64,000 nucleotides of DNA from Marivita hallyeonensis (GTDB taxonomy: Bacteria; Pseudomonadota; Alphaproteobacteria; Rhodobacterales; Rhodobacteraceae). The position numbers and the translations under genes were made by a program. The stretch lies in contig NZ_FQXC01000004.1 in assembly GCF_900129875.1 (NCBI RefSeq), forward strand, positions 434,001 through 498,000. Reading direction: 5' to 3'. Below are positions 1 to 9,866 of this stretch, piece by piece. The notes beneath the pieces were generated by a model. The model made no database searches. It saw only the letters and a list, made by a program, of their open reading frames with translations, and had not been told where the DNA came from. Position 1 is the stretch's first letter, and each line of letters opens with the position of its first letter.

Positions 1-1
1 A

Positions 2-79
2 GACGTCCATTGTCCCGAACCGCCCAAAAAGACACGCAAACCCGGGAAATTCAAAAATCTCTTCTCGCGCAAAACTTGA
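2..79 (+). CDS. C-terminal tail of an upstream gene (partial)
   Basis: An open frame enters the window from the left and ends at a TGA at 77-79. The 25 visible residues are rich in Lys, Pro and Arg (KKTRKPGKFKN), a common kind of basic tail, but too little to name the protein. It runs the same way as the membrane protein that follows 51 bp later. That it is coding is an inference from its position and composition only. Confidence 0.35.
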   Translation, partial: DVHCPEPPKKTRKPGKFKNLFSRKT

Positions 80-130
80 AACCCGGGCAACAAGGCGCGA
101 TGTAGGACCAAAGCCAGAGAGGCAGGGCAC

Positions 131-1198
131 ATGGCACTCCCGGCACGGGATCAGTTGAAATATTGGGGCGTCGCGGCGGCCGTGTTTGCGGTGGTGCTGT
201 GGTTCCTGGGGGACGTGCTCTTGCCCTTCGTGCTGGGCGGGGCGATTGCCTATTTCCTCGATCCGGTGGCGGACCGGTTGGAGAAGATGGGGCTGAGCCG
301 GGTGACGGCGACGTTGATCATCACGGTGGTCTGCATCCTTGCCTTCGTGATCCTGCTTTTGCTGGTCATACCGGCGCTGGTGGATCAGGCGGTGGATCTG
401 TTCAACGTGGCGCCGACGGTCTTTGGCAACCTGCGCGATTTCCTGATCGCGCGGTTCCCGGACATCATGGATGTGGAAAGCCCGCTGCGGCAGTCGCTGG
501 TGTCTGTGGGCGAGACCATTCAGGCGCGGGGTGGAGAGCTTCTCAACACGGTGCTGAGCTCGGCCGCGGGGATCATCAATATCGTCATGCTCTTCGTGAT
601 CGTGCCGGTGGTTTCGGTGTACCTGCTTCTGGATTGGGACCGGATGGTGTCCCGGATCGACGAGCTGTTGCCACGCGATCATGCGCCGACGATCCGCAGA
701 CTGGCCGCCGATATCGACAGGACGCTGGCGAGTTTCATTCGCGGCATGGGTACCGTTTGTATCATCCTCGGCACGTATTACGCCGTCGCTCTGATGATGA
801 TCGGTCTGCAGTTCGGTCTGGTTGTCGGATTCGTGGCCGGTCTGGTGACCTTCATCCCCTACCTGGGCGCGCTGATTGGCGGGGCGCTCGCGATCGGTCT
901 GGCGCTGTTCCAGTTCTGGGGCGATTGGGTGTCGATTGCGCTTGTGGCCGGTGTCTTTGTGCTGGGCCAGGTGATCGAGGGCAATGTGCTGACGCCCAAG
1001 CTTGTGGGGTCGTCCGTCGGACTGCACCCTGTCTGGCTCATTCTGGCGCTGTCGGTCTTCGGGACGCTTTTCGGCTTTGTCGGCATGCTGGTGGCAGTGC
1101 CGGTCGCGGCGGCGATTGGCGTGGTCGCGCGGTTCGCGGCGGACCAGTACAAATCGAGCCGGCTGTATCGCGGGTTGAGTGATCAGGACCCGGAGTGA
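131..1198 (+). CDS. AI-2E family transporter (PerM-like membrane protein)
   Basis: The 355-residue protein has the layout of the AI-2E exporter/PerM family (TqsA, YhhQ-like permeases). There are hydrophobic segments at about residues 10-40 and 60-85, a long polar stretch at 90-140, then a hydrophobic C-terminal half with family-typical GxxVGFVAGLVTFIPYLG and the conserved VEG-NVLTPK-VG block near residue 280. It sits in the inner membrane; the substrate cannot be told from sequence. Its stop overlaps the start of hdaA (ATGA), so the two are probably translationally coupled. In related genomes this gene commonly precedes hdaA and ppk. Confidence 0.85.
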   Translation: MALPARDQLKYWGVAAAVFAVVLWFLGDVLLPFVLGGAIAYFLDPVADRLEKMGLSRVTATLIITVVCILAFVILLLLVIPALVDQAVDLFNVAPTVFGNLRDFLIARFPDIMDVESPLRQSLVSVGETIQARGGELLNTVLSSAAGIINIVMLFVIVPVVSVYLLLDWDRMVSRIDELLPRDHAPTIRRLAADIDRTLASFIRGMGTVCIILGTYYAVALMMIGLQFGLVVGFVAGLVTFIPYLGALIGGALAIGLALFQFWGDWVSIALVAGVFVLGQVIEGNVLTPKLVGSSVGLHPVWLILALSVFGTLFGFVGMLVAVPVAAAIGVVARFAADQYKSSRLYRGLSDQDPE

Positions 1199-1893
1199 TG
1201 CACCAACAAATGAAATTTGATATTCCGGCGCGGCCCGCGCTGGGACGGGGCGATTTTTACGTGACCGAAAGCAACGCGGTGGCTTTGGGGCTGGTCGATA
1301 CCTGGCCGCACTGGCCCGAGGGCAAGCTGCTTTTGGTCGGGCCGGAAGGCGCAGGCAAGACGCATCTGGCGCATGTCTGGTGCGCGGAGAGCGGTGCGCG
1401 AATGGTGGCGTCGCGCGACCTTGGCCAATTGGACATGGCAGGCGTCTGTTCCGGGTCGGTCTGCGTTGAGGATGTCGAACGCGTCGCGGGGGATCGGACC
1501 GCCGAAGAGGCCCTGTTCCACCTGCATAATCTGGTGCTGGCGAATGGGTACACCCTTTTGATGACCGCCACATCGGTGCCGAGCGTCTGGGGGTTGGACC
1601 TGCCGGACCTGGTCAGCCGGATGGTGGCGACCACCGTGGCCAAGGTATCACCGCCCGATGACATCCTGTTGTCGGCGGTTTTGGCCAAACTGTTCGCCGA
1701 CCGTCAGATCGTACCTCTGGCCGATGTGATCCCATATCTCGTGCGCTGGATGCCCCGATCTTTTGCCGCGGCGGGTCAGGTTGTGGCGCATCTGGACCGC
1801 GCGGCACTGGGCACTCCGAAGGGTGTGACCCGGACGCTCGCCCGTCAGGCATTGGCAGAGCTTGAATTCCCGGACGAAACCGCGCCAGAATAG
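1195..1893 (+). CDS. hdaA: HdaA, DnaA-related regulator of replication initiation
   Basis: A 232-residue single-domain AAA+ protein related to the ATPase part of DnaA. A Walker A motif (GPEGAGKTH, residues 49-57) follows a short N-terminal segment. The DnaA DNA-binding domain is absent, as in the Hda/HdaA family. In alphaproteobacteria HdaA works with the replication clamp to stimulate ATP hydrolysis by DnaA and so limits re-initiation. Position between the AI-2E gene and ppk supports the call. A start at the internal Met (1210) is possible, but the longer form matches the family N-terminus. Confidence 0.85.
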   Translation: MMHQQMKFDIPARPALGRGDFYVTESNAVALGLVDTWPHWPEGKLLLVGPEGAGKTHLAHVWCAESGARMVASRDLGQLDMAGVCSGSVCVEDVERVAGDRTAEEALFHLHNLVLANGYTLLMTATSVPSVWGLDLPDLVSRMVATTVAKVSPPDDILLSAVLAKLFADRQIVPLADVIPYLVRWMPRSFAAAGQVVAHLDRAALGTPKGVTRTLARQALAELEFPDETAPE

Positions 1894-1946
1894 CGGCTCT
1901 TCTGATCCGTCACCTCTGTGTCACTTTTCGCCCTTAAGGGACGCCC

Positions 1947-4121
1947 ATGAACGCCGCCGACTATCTGAAAGCCCCCCGCCCCGCGCCGACCGAGTTCCCG
2001 GATCTGGATTTGGGCAGTCCACGGCGTTTCGTGAACCGTGAGCTGTCCTGGCTTGGCTTCAACTGGCGGGTGCTGGAAGAGGCCGAGAACCCGCGTGTGC
2101 CGCTCTTGGAACGACTGCGCTTCCTGTCGATCTCGGCCACCAATCTGGACGAGTTCTATACCGTGCGCGTGGCCGGTCTGCGGGAATTGGCGCAGGCGGG
2201 TAACACGACACCGGCAGCGGACGGGCTGTCCCCGGCCGAGCAGCTTGTGCTGATCAACGAGGACGCGCGAAAGCTCATGGCCTCGCAGCAACGGGTTTTG
2301 GCCGAGCTGCGCGAGCAGATGGAGGCAGAAGGAATTTGCATCGTCCATCGCGACGCGGTGACCGAAGAAGATCTGGAGCATCTCGGCGAGGTGTTTCTGA
2401 ATCGCGTCTTTCCGGTTTTGTCACCCTTGGCGATCGACCCGGCGCATCCGTTCCCGTTCATCGCCAACAATGGCTATTGCCTTGCCCTGCAACTGGAGCG
2501 GCGCAAGGACAAGACGTCGTTGCAGGCCCTGCTGCCCATCCCCGCGCAGGTGGAGCGGTTCGTCGCCCTGCCCGCAGAGGATGGCGGGCGGCGCTTCATC
2601 TTTCTTGAAGACGTGCTTCTGATGCATTTCGACCGGCTGTTTCCGGGCTACAAACTGCGCGATCACTTCGGGTTCCGGGTGTTGCGGGACAGCGATATTG
2701 AGGTCGAGGAAGAGGCCGAGGACCTTGTGCGCGAATTCGAGGTTGCGTTGAAGCGGCGGCGCCGTGGTGAGGTTGTGCGGCTGACGATCTCGGCCGGGGC
2801 GCCGAAAGGGCTGCGCGAGACCGTCATGCGCGAATTGCGGGTCCGCGAGGACGACGTGATCGAACTGACCGGCATGTTGGGCGCCGCAGACCTCAAGGAA
2901 CTGGTGTTGGACGAGCGGCCCGATCTCTTGTGGCCGAGTTTCACGCCACGGGTGCCGGAACGGGTGCAGGATTTCGACGGCGACATGTTCGCGGCGATCC
3001 GGCAGAAGGACATGCTGCTGCACCACCCCTACGAGACCTTCGACATGGTGGTGCGGTTCCTGACACAAGCGGCCCGCGACCCCGATGTTGTGGCGATCAA
3101 GCAGACCTTGTACCGCACCTCGCGGCAGTCGCCCATCGTGGCGGCGCTTTGCGAAGCGGCGGAGGATGGCAAATCCGTTACAGCGCTTGTGGAGTTGAAG
3201 GCACGGTTCGATGAAGCTGCGAACATCCGTCAGTCGCGACAGCTCGAACGCGCCGGGGCACACGTGGTTTACGGGTTCCTCGACTGGAAAACGCACGCCA
3301 AGATCTCTGTCGTGGTGCGGCGCGAGGGCGATAGGCTCGTGACCTATACTCATTTCGGCACGGGCAACTATCACCCGATTACGGCGACCATCTATACTGA
3401 TCTCAGTTTCTTTACATGCGATGCGACGCTTGGGCGCGATGCCACGAAGGTGTTCAACTACCTGTCCGGATACGCGGAACCCGAGGGGTTGGAAAATCTA
3501 GCGATTTCACCGCATTCGCTGAAACCGTTGATGCTGGACTTGATAGAGGCGGAGATTGAGCACGCCAAGGCGGGCAAACCGGCGCAAATCTGGTTGAAGA
3601 TGAATTCGTTGATCGAGCCTGACATGATCGACGCGCTTTATGCCGCCTCTCAGGCGGGGGTGCAGATCGATTGCGTTGTGCGGGGGATTTGCGGACTGCG
3701 ACCTGGTGTGAAGGGTCTGAGCGAGAACATCCGCGTGAAGTCCATTGTCGGACGGTTTCTGGAACACTCGCGGATCATCTGTTTTGGGAACGGATTTGGC
3801 CTTCCGCACAAGAGGGCTCGCGTCTTCATGTCTTCGGCGGACTGGATGGGGCGGAACCTCAATCGACGGGTCGAGACACTGATCGAGATCGAGAACGCTA
3901 CAGTGAAGGCGCAGATCGTCAGCCAGATCATGGCCGCCAACCTCGCAGATGTAGCGCAAAGCTGGATCATGCGGCCCGAAGGGCATTTCGAGCGGGCGAC
4001 ATGGGAGGACGGCGCGTTTGCTTTCAATTGCCACCGGTTCTTTATGGAGAACCCGTCGTTGTCCGGCCGCGGATCGGCCGGCGCATCGGACGTGCCGAAG
4101 CTGACCCATACCGAAGAGTAA
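1947..4121 (+). CDS. ppk1: Polyphosphate kinase 1
   Basis: The 724-residue protein is full length for PPK1, which reversibly makes polyphosphate from ATP. The catalytic histidine that becomes phosphorylated is in THFGTGNYHP (H469), and the second conserved histidine is in LEHSR (H607). The N-terminal domain begins with the family motif RFVNRELSWLGFNWRVLEEA. It lies 53 bp after hdaA and upstream of a Ppx-type phosphatase, so synthesis and breakdown of polyphosphate are encoded together. Confidence 0.96.
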   Translation: MNAADYLKAPRPAPTEFPDLDLGSPRRFVNRELSWLGFNWRVLEEAENPRVPLLERLRFLSISATNLDEFYTVRVAGLRELAQAGNTTPAADGLSPAEQLVLINEDARKLMASQQRVLAELREQMEAEGICIVHRDAVTEEDLEHLGEVFLNRVFPVLSPLAIDPAHPFPFIANNGYCLALQLERRKDKTSLQALLPIPAQVERFVALPAEDGGRRFIFLEDVLLMHFDRLFPGYKLRDHFGFRVLRDSDIEVEEEAEDLVREFEVALKRRRRGEVVRLTISAGAPKGLRETVMRELRVREDDVIELTGMLGAADLKELVLDERPDLLWPSFTPRVPERVQDFDGDMFAAIRQKDMLLHHPYETFDMVVRFLTQAARDPDVVAIKQTLYRTSRQSPIVAALCEAAEDGKSVTALVELKARFDEAANIRQSRQLERAGAHVVYGFLDWKTHAKISVVVRREGDRLVTYTHFGTGNYHPITATIYTDLSFFTCDATLGRDATKVFNYLSGYAEPEGLENLAISPHSLKPLMLDLIEAEIEHAKAGKPAQIWLKMNSLIEPDMIDALYAASQAGVQIDCVVRGICGLRPGVKGLSENIRVKSIVGRFLEHSRIICFGNGFGLPHKRARVFMSSADWMGRNLNRRVETLIEIENATVKAQIVSQIMAANLADVAQSWIMRPEGHFERATWEDGAFAFNCHRFFMENPSLSGRGSAGASDVPKLTHTEE

Positions 4122-4131
4122 ACCGGGTCCG

Positions 4132-4359
4132 TCACCCAGCGAGTTGCAGGATCAGCCAAACGGCGGCACCGACAGCACACAGAACCGCAAAGAGTCTTAT
4201 GGCCGTGCGGCCCTTTTCGCGATCGCCCGAGCGTTCGGGAAGCCGTTCCGGGCGCGCCTGACGGCCCGCATCTCCTGGGCCGGCACGCACCTCTTTCGAA
4301 GTGCTCAGATCGTTGACATGGGCCGATGTAGCGGCGGCGGCTGATGTGCGATGTGACAT
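4132..4359 (-). CDS. Small single-pass membrane protein, unknown function
   Basis: A 75-residue frame with ATG at 4357-4359, preceded by an AAAGGAC ribosome-binding site on the minus strand. The N-terminal half is polar and charged. The C-terminal 20 residues form one hydrophobic segment (LFAVLCAVGAAVWLILQLAG), so it is probably a tail-anchored inner-membrane protein. It is convergent with ppk1 (10 bp gap) and divergent from ppx. No family is recognised. Coding status rests on the ribosome-binding site, the clean membrane segment and its place filling the gap. Confidence 0.5.
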   Translation of the reverse strand: MSHRTSAAAATSAHVNDLSTSKEVRAGPGDAGRQARPERLPERSGDREKGRTAIRLFAVLCAVGAAVWLILQLAG

Positions 4360-4504
4360 GGTATGTCCTTTCGTCTCTCCAGACTTAAACACCTGAGGCC
4401 GGACCATGTTCCCTTAGCCAGCATTTGTTGCCGCACCCAAAGGTCGAAACTTGACCTGCGGGCGTGGCTTTGCAACGGTGCGCGCGACCTGATCGAGAGG
4501 CGTT

Positions 4505-6052
4505 ATGGACGGGACTGCCACATCCGAATACGACTCTACGAGCCTCTTCGGACGGCCCCTGTTCAACGACCCTAAAGCCCGCGCGCTAAGCCGGGTGGGC
4601 GTGGTCGATATCGGATCGAACTCGGTCCGTCTTGTGGTCTTTGACGGCGCGGCGCGATCGCCTGCCTACTTTTACAACGAAAAACTGATGTGCGCGCTTG
4701 GCGCAGGCATGTCGGACACCGGGCGATTGAACCCCCAGGGTCGGGACCGCGCGCTGCAGGCGCTGAAAAGGTTCCACGCGCTGGCCGAAGGCATGAACCT
4801 CCCGCCCCTGACCGTGGTCGCCACCGCCGCCGTGCGCGAAGCAGAGGACGGTCCCGAGTTCCGCGAAGACGTGCTGCGCGAGACTGGGTTGCGCATCTGG
4901 GTGATCGGCGGTGAGGAAGAGGCACGGCTGTCGGCACAAGGCGTGCTTTTGGGTTGGCCGGGCAGCTACGGGCTCGTCTGCGATATCGGTGGATCGTCGA
5001 TGGAACTGGCCGAGATCTCGGAGGGTCGCGTCGGGCGGCGCATCAGTTCGAACCTCGGGCCGCTCAAGCTGCGCGACGTCAAGGGCGGATACAAGGGGCG
5101 CGACGCGCATATCAAAGAGGTGATGGCCAAGCTGGCCGAGCACATGGGCGCACAGCGTGACCGGCTGTTCCTTGTGGGCGGCTCATGGCGGGCGATTGCG
5201 CGGATCGACATGTATCGCCGAGGGTATCCGCTGCACGTGCTGCATGAATACCGGATGAACCGGAAATCGGTCAGCCAGACGGTGAAGTTCATCAAGTCGA
5301 GCGATCTGGAAGAGCTGCGCCAGGCCTGTGGGGTGTCTTCGGCCCGGATGGAGCTGGTGCCCTACGCGTCCGAAGTGTTGAAGCGATTGGTGCAGACCTT
5401 CAGCCCGAAGGACATCGCGATTTCAAGCTACGGCATTCGGGAAGGGCTGCTCTACGAACAGATGCCGCAAGAGCTGCGGGATCGCGATCCGCTGATCGAA
5501 GCCTGCCGCTTTGCTGAGGCGAAAGACGCTCGGTTGCCCGGATTTGGCAAGAAGCTCTTCAAGTTCGTGATGCCGCTGTTCTCGCGCTCGGACGCGGCGC
5601 GCATGCGGCTGATCAAGGCGGCGTGCCTGTTGCACGACGTGAGCTGGCGTGCGCATCCCGATTACCGCGCAGAGACCTGTTTCGATAACGCGACGCGGGC
5701 CAACCTTGGCGGTTTAAAGCATTCCGAGCGCGTGTTTCTGGGGTTGGCGCTGCTGCATCGCTACAAGAACAAGCGCGAAGGCACGCGGTTTGAAGACCTC
5801 GAAGAGCTTTTGTCCGAAACCGCAACGCAAGAGGCCGAAGTTCTGGGCAAAGCGCTGCGTTTCGGGGCGATGTTATGGATGTCGGACGCGAGCGCAGATG
5901 GCACGGCTCTGGAATGGAAGCCACGCAAGAAGCTTCTGCGGCTGAAACTGACCAAGGCTTCTGTGCCGCTTTACGGCGAGGTTGCGCAAGCGCGGCTTCA
6001 GTCGCTGGCCGCATCCCTTGGAGCCGAGGTCGACGTGAAGATCCTCCGGTAG
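4505..6052 (+). CDS. ppx: Ppx/GppA family phosphatase (exopolyphosphatase)
   Basis: A 515-residue member of the Ppx/GppA family, which hydrolyses polyphosphate or pppGpp using an ASKHA (actin-like) fold. The phosphate-1 motif VGVVDIGSNSVRLVVFDG lies near residue 31 and the phosphate-2 motif CDIGGSSMELAE near 160. The C-terminal third has an HD-type helical region (LLHDVSWRAHPDYRAE), as in long exopolyphosphatases. Pairing with ppk1 supports exopolyphosphatase over GppA. About 30 residues precede the first domain, so the start could be slightly later. Confidence 0.9.
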   Translation: MDGTATSEYDSTSLFGRPLFNDPKARALSRVGVVDIGSNSVRLVVFDGAARSPAYFYNEKLMCALGAGMSDTGRLNPQGRDRALQALKRFHALAEGMNLPPLTVVATAAVREAEDGPEFREDVLRETGLRIWVIGGEEEARLSAQGVLLGWPGSYGLVCDIGGSSMELAEISEGRVGRRISSNLGPLKLRDVKGGYKGRDAHIKEVMAKLAEHMGAQRDRLFLVGGSWRAIARIDMYRRGYPLHVLHEYRMNRKSVSQTVKFIKSSDLEELRQACGVSSARMELVPYASEVLKRLVQTFSPKDIAISSYGIREGLLYEQMPQELRDRDPLIEACRFAEAKDARLPGFGKKLFKFVMPLFSRSDAARMRLIKAACLLHDVSWRAHPDYRAETCFDNATRANLGGLKHSERVFLGLALLHRYKNKREGTRFEDLEELLSETATQEAEVLGKALRFGAMLWMSDASADGTALEWKPRKKLLRLKLTKASVPLYGEVAQARLQSLAASLGAEVDVKILR

Positions 6053-6059
6053 CGGACGC

Positions 6060-6081
6060 GCGTTTCCGTCACCGGAAACGC
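6060..6081. terminator. Hairpin between convergent genes
   Basis: A perfect 9-bp inverted repeat (GCGTTTCCG / CGGAAACGC) with a TCAC loop lies in the 32-bp gap between the converging ppx and DUF3422 genes. There is no long T-run on either side, so bidirectional termination is an inference from placement and stem strength. Confidence 0.45.
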
Positions 6082-6084
6082 CGG

Positions 6085-7383
6085 CTACATGTCGGGACCG
6101 CCCTGCTCTACCACTTTGCGGATACGTCGGATCGCCAGCCAAACAAGCAACACCACCGGGATGGTCACAAGCCCCGTCAACGCGCCGCGCGTGATGCCCA
6201 GCATGCCGGCCACCGGATAAAGCAGGTAGCCCGCAAGCGACACGGCGTAGTAGCTGATCGCGACCACGGACAGGCCTTCCACCGTTTTTTGCAGGCGCAA
6301 TTGCATGTCGGCGCGCTGGTTCATGCTTTCGAGGAGCTGTTGGTTCTGGGCCGAGCGGGCGACTTCGACACGCGTTCGCAAAAGGTCCCCGGCCCGCACC
6401 GCCCGTTCCGCCATGGCAGACAGGCGGCGTTCGGCGCTTTTCACGGTGCGCATCGCTGGATCGTAGCGGCGGGTCATGAATTCTGCAAAGGTCTGGCGAC
6501 CTTCGAAACGTTCTTCGCGCAGGACCGAGATTCGCTGCGCAACGATCGCCTCATAGGCTCCGGTCGCGCCAAAGCGGAATGAGGTCTGGGCCGACAGGCT
6601 TTCCAGTTCGGCCGACACCGCAAGGAGGGCTTTCAGCCGATCTTCTTCCTGCCCGTCGCCCTGGGTCATGGCCGTCATCAGGCGCGTGAGTTCGTTGTCG
6701 ATCTCGCCCATCCTCGGACCAAGCTCACGGACGCGGGTGAACCCGAGCATCGACATGGTCTTGTAAGTCTCGATCTCGCACAGGCGCTGCACGATGCGAC
6801 CGACGCGGCGCCGGCCGATGCCAGGCGTGACGAAGACGCCAAAGCGCAGATGGCCAGCCGGATCGATCCGGAAGTCGCCGCAGCAGATGGCGTCATCGTC
6901 GAGCACGCGGCTGACGGCAAGGCTTTCCGGGACGAACCAGTTCGAGAGGTTTTCACTTATCTTGGCGTCGTCGGGGCGCTCCTCGACCCGGATCAGGGCC
7001 GAGGTGATCCGAACACCGGGGGCGGTGGAAAGCCAGTCCTCGGGAAAGACCGAGATATCCGTGGGGTCAAACGGACGTTCCGAAACACCGTTGATGAAGA
7101 CCGTGTAGGTCACAAACTCCGTATGTTGTTCCCATTTCAGCGTATGCTGCCCGATCTGACCCGAAAAATGCGTGGCGCCGGGTTGCGGGTGGGTGGTGCC
7201 GTACCGGTCAAGCAAGGCGATCAGGTGATTGAGATCATCAGCCTTGTCGCGCGCCGCCGCGGCCTTGGGTTTCTTGATGGCTAGATAGATCGCACGACAC
7301 GGCGCTTCGAGCGACGGGAACGGGCGGGCGTGCAGCTCGTTCGAGAGCGGGTATCGCAGCGGATGATCTTCAATCGGGGACAT
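6085..7383 (-). CDS. DUF3422 family membrane protein
   Basis: The 432-residue protein matches the DUF3422 family: N-terminal HPLRYPLSNELHARPFPSL, then a long soluble part including helical segments at about 220-350, and two transmembrane segments near the C-terminus (about 365-385 and 395-415) followed by a basic tail. The shape suggests a large cytoplasmic domain anchored by a C-terminal hairpin. The function of the family is unknown. It is transcribed away from the HemG-like gene across a 296-bp AT-rich gap. Confidence 0.85.
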   Translation of the reverse strand: MSPIEDHPLRYPLSNELHARPFPSLEAPCRAIYLAIKKPKAAAARDKADDLNHLIALLDRYGTTHPQPGATHFSGQIGQHTLKWEQHTEFVTYTVFINGVSERPFDPTDISVFPEDWLSTAPGVRITSALIRVEERPDDAKISENLSNWFVPESLAVSRVLDDDAICCGDFRIDPAGHLRFGVFVTPGIGRRRVGRIVQRLCEIETYKTMSMLGFTRVRELGPRMGEIDNELTRLMTAMTQGDGQEEDRLKALLAVSAELESLSAQTSFRFGATGAYEAIVAQRISVLREERFEGRQTFAEFMTRRYDPAMRTVKSAERRLSAMAERAVRAGDLLRTRVEVARSAQNQQLLESMNQRADMQLRLQKTVEGLSVVAISYYAVSLAGYLLYPVAGMLGITRGALTGLVTIPVVLLVWLAIRRIRKVVEQGGPDM

Positions 7384-7679
7384 GTACGCACCTGTTAACT
7401 GTAAGGGTCAGGTAGGCGCGCCCGGGCGTCAAGTAAAGAAAAATTTGTTTCTATTCAATATTTTACCGGTATTCTACTGTATGCAGCACGCATTTTTTGC
7501 ACCCTGTCCTTGGATGTCTGGAAGCTGTGCGTGCGGGAAATCCGCGGAAGATCGGGAATCTGATGCAGTTTTGCGGTGGCTCAAAGCGGCATGGACGGCA
7601 TCACGCTAGGATTCGATCTGTGCCCGGAGCGCCACATCACGTGACGCTCGAAGGGCCAGAGCACATCTGGAGGACATCC
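7384..7679. other. Intergenic region between divergent genes
   Basis: This 296-bp gap separates the DUF3422 gene (minus) from the HemG-like gene (plus). The stretch 7436-7485 is clearly AT-rich against its surroundings (AAAGAAAAATTTG, CAATATTTTACC) and probably carries one or both promoters, but I cannot assign -35/-10 boxes with confidence. Open frames here lack ribosome-binding sites and look non-coding. Confidence 0.4.
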
Positions 7680-8219
7680 ATGAAACTGTTCATTGGCTAC
7701 GCGACGAATGAAGGACAAACCCGCAAGATCGCGCAGTACGTCGCGGATCGCTGTGTTGATCTGGGGCATTCCGTCGAAATGATGGGACTAACGGATGCGG
7801 GATCCGTCGATCTTGCCCGTTTCGACGGCGCGGTGCTCGGCGGATCGGTGCATGCGGGGCATTATCAGCGGGTGCTGTCGGATTTCGCGGCGGATCACGT
7901 GATGGCGCTGGATGCGATCCCGACGCTTATGATCTCGGTGTCGCTGGCGGCCTCGGGCCACGAGGCGGAGGATTGGCGCGCGCTTGACAAGATCCTTGCC
8001 GATTTCAAGGACGCGACGCAGTGGACGCCGGGTGAGGTTGCGCAGGTGGCCGGGGCGTACAAGCCGTCGGAATATGACGTCTTCCGCCGGTTCATAATGC
8101 GCCGGATTATCAAGGCGAAGGATCCGGAGGTCGATCCCGACTGGGACGCCGAATTTACCGATTGGGAGGCACTCGATGCGACGGTGACCGCATGGTTGCA
8201 ACGGATCGAGCCGGAGTGA
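7680..8219 (+). CDS. Flavodoxin-domain protein, HemG-like protoporphyrinogen oxidase
   Basis: A 179-residue protein with a flavodoxin fold. The N-terminal FMN phosphate loop is in YATNEGQTRKIA (residues 5-16), and the second flavin loop is around AVLGGSVHAGHYQ. Length and sequence resemble menaquinone-dependent protoporphyrinogen oxidase HemG, which oxidises protoporphyrinogen IX in haem synthesis. The ATG at 7680 is chosen because GGAGG lies just upstream; a longer open frame from 7497 has no such signal. A general flavodoxin-like role is the main alternative. Confidence 0.75.
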   Translation: MKLFIGYATNEGQTRKIAQYVADRCVDLGHSVEMMGLTDAGSVDLARFDGAVLGGSVHAGHYQRVLSDFAADHVMALDAIPTLMISVSLAASGHEAEDWRALDKILADFKDATQWTPGEVAQVAGAYKPSEYDVFRRFIMRRIIKAKDPEVDPDWDAEFTDWEALDATVTAWLQRIEPE

Positions 8220-8306
8220 CGGAGCACTACCTTCCGCCTGATGTCGTCTTGGATCAGCACGCCGCTTGAGCAGGTTCCGTTTCGTGACTTCTGCTGCTTC
8301 GGCCAC

Positions 8307-8340
8307 AAAAAAGGCCCCGCAGGAGTTGCGGGGCCTTTGT
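8307..8340. terminator. Bidirectional rho-independent terminator
   Basis: An 8-bp GC-rich stem (GGCCCCGC / GCGGGGCC, 8313-8320 and 8328-8335, 7-nt loop) is flanked by AAAAAA on the left and TTTGTT on the right. It lies between the converging HemG-like gene and pntB and can stop transcription from both sides. Confidence 0.85.
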
Positions 8341-8357
8341 TCGATTATTCGGAATGA

Positions 8358-9854
8358 TCAGCTGATCTTGCCGAGCAGCGTGTCGAGCGACGCCTTTGCG
8401 TCGCCGTAGAACATCCGCGTGTTGTCCTTGAAGAAGAGCGGGTTCTCGATGCCCGAATACCCGGTGCCCTGCCCGCGTTTGGACACGAAGACCTGCTTGG
8501 CCTTCCAGCATTCCAGAACCGGCATCCCGGCGATGGGCGAGTTCGGATCGTCCTGTGCGGCCGGGTTCACGATGTCGTTCGAGCCGATGACGATGGCGAC
8601 GTCCGTATCGGGGAAGTCGTCGTTGATTTCGTCCATTTCGAGCACAATGTCGTAAGGCACCTTCGCCTCGGCGAGAAGCACGTTCATGTGGCCGGGAAGA
8701 CGGCCTGCGACCGGGTGGATCGCGAAGCGGACTTCCTTGCCTTTGGCGCGCAGACGGCGGGTAAGCTCGGCCACGTTCTGCTGTGCCTGCGCCACCGCCA
8801 TTCCGTACCCCGGAATGATGATGATGCTGTCAGCTTCGTCCAGCGCCTGGGCTACCCCGTCAGCGTCGATGGCAATCTGTTCGCCCTCGACCGCCATTTG
8901 TTCGCCCGCTGCGCCGCCGAAGCCACCGAGGATCACGCTGATGAACGAGCGGTTCATCGCCTTACACATGATGTAGCTGAGGATCGCACCGGAGCTGCCC
9001 ACGAGCGCACCGACCACAATCAGGAGGTCGTTGCCCAGCGAGAAGCCGATCGCGGCAGCGGCCCACCCCGAGTAGGAGTTCAGCATCGACACCACGACCG
9101 GCATGTCGGCGCCGCCGATACCCATGATCAGGTGGTAGCCGATGAAGAGTGCCAGAAGCGTCAGAAGGACCAGTGTCCAGCTGCCCGAGCCGCCCAGGTA
9201 CATGATGGCCAGAAGCAGCGACAAGGCCGCAGCGCCTGCGTTCAGAAGGTGACCGCCCGGCAGTTTCTTGGCAGAGCTGTCCACCTTGCCTGCGAGTTTG
9301 CCGTAGGCGATGACGGAGCCGGTGAAGGTCACCGCGCCGATCCAGATACCGAGGACCAGTTCGACCCGAAGGATACCGATCTCGACCGAGGATTTCTTGG
9401 CGATGAGCTTACCGAACGCCGAAAGACCGTCGTAGGCCTCTTTCGGAAGTCCAATGGCGGTGATGCCGTCGTCGCCGACCGCGCCCATCACAAGGCCCTG
9501 CGCCTCGTAGATGTTGCCCACGTAGTTGATCATGAGGTCAGCATTGAAGCCGACAAAAACAGCCGCCAGACCAACAAGCGAGTGCATGATCGCCACAAGC
9601 TCGGGCATCTGGGTCATTTCGACCTTGGTCGCCAGTTGGTAGCCGACCACGGCACCGCCTGCGATCAGGACCAGTGAGGCGAGCCAGAGGCCTGAACCGG
9701 GGCCGAACATCGTTGCGATGACCGCAACGGCCATGCCCACGATGCCATACCAGACGGCGCGTTTGGCGCTTTCCTGACCAGACAGACCACCCAGCGACAG
9801 GATGAAGAGAACAGCGGCGACAACATAGGCCGCGATGGTGAATGCGTTTTCCAT
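8358..9854 (-). CDS. pntB: NAD(P) transhydrogenase subunit beta
   Basis: The 498-residue PntB has about eight transmembrane segments in the first 290 residues. The C-terminal NADP(H)-binding domain III carries the family motif [13 protein letters not shown] near residue 345 and the [14 protein letters not shown] block near 435. With PntA it forms the inner-membrane pump that couples hydride transfer from NADH to NADP+ with proton entry, supplying NADPH. It lies 12 bp downstream of pntA in the same operon. Confidence 0.97.
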   Translation of the reverse strand: MENAFTIAAYVVAAVLFILSLGGLSGQESAKRAVWYGIVGMAVAVIATMFGPGSGLWLASLVLIAGGAVVGYQLATKVEMTQMPELVAIMHSLVGLAAVFVGFNADLMINYVGNIYEAQGLVMGAVGDDGITAIGLPKEAYDGLSAFGKLIAKKSSVEIGILRVELVLGIWIGAVTFTGSVIAYGKLAGKVDSSAKKLPGGHLLNAGAAALSLLLAIMYLGGSGSWTLVLLTLLALFIGYHLIMGIGGADMPVVVSMLNSYSGWAAAAIGFSLGNDLLIVVGALVGSSGAILSYIMCKAMNRSFISVILGGFGGAAGEQMAVEGEQIAIDADGVAQALDEADSIIIIPGYGMAVAQAQQNVAELTRRLRAKGKEVRFAIHPVAGRLPGHMNVLLAEAKVPYDIVLEMDEINDDFPDTDVAIVIGSNDIVNPAAQDDPNSPIAGMPVLECWKAKQVFVSKRGQGTGYSGIENPLFFKDNTRMFYGDAKASLDTLLGKIS

Positions 9855-9866
9855 TGCCTCTGCCCC

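Noticed and set aside
7382-7609. A 75-codon plus-strand frame in the AT-rich gap
   Set aside because: It starts within the start codon region of the divergent DUF3422 gene, has no ribosome-binding site and an odd Cys/Trp-rich composition.
8688-9677. A 329-codon plus-strand frame
   Set aside because: It lies wholly inside pntB on the opposite strand, is rich in His/Arg/Asp as GC-rich shadows are, and matches no family.
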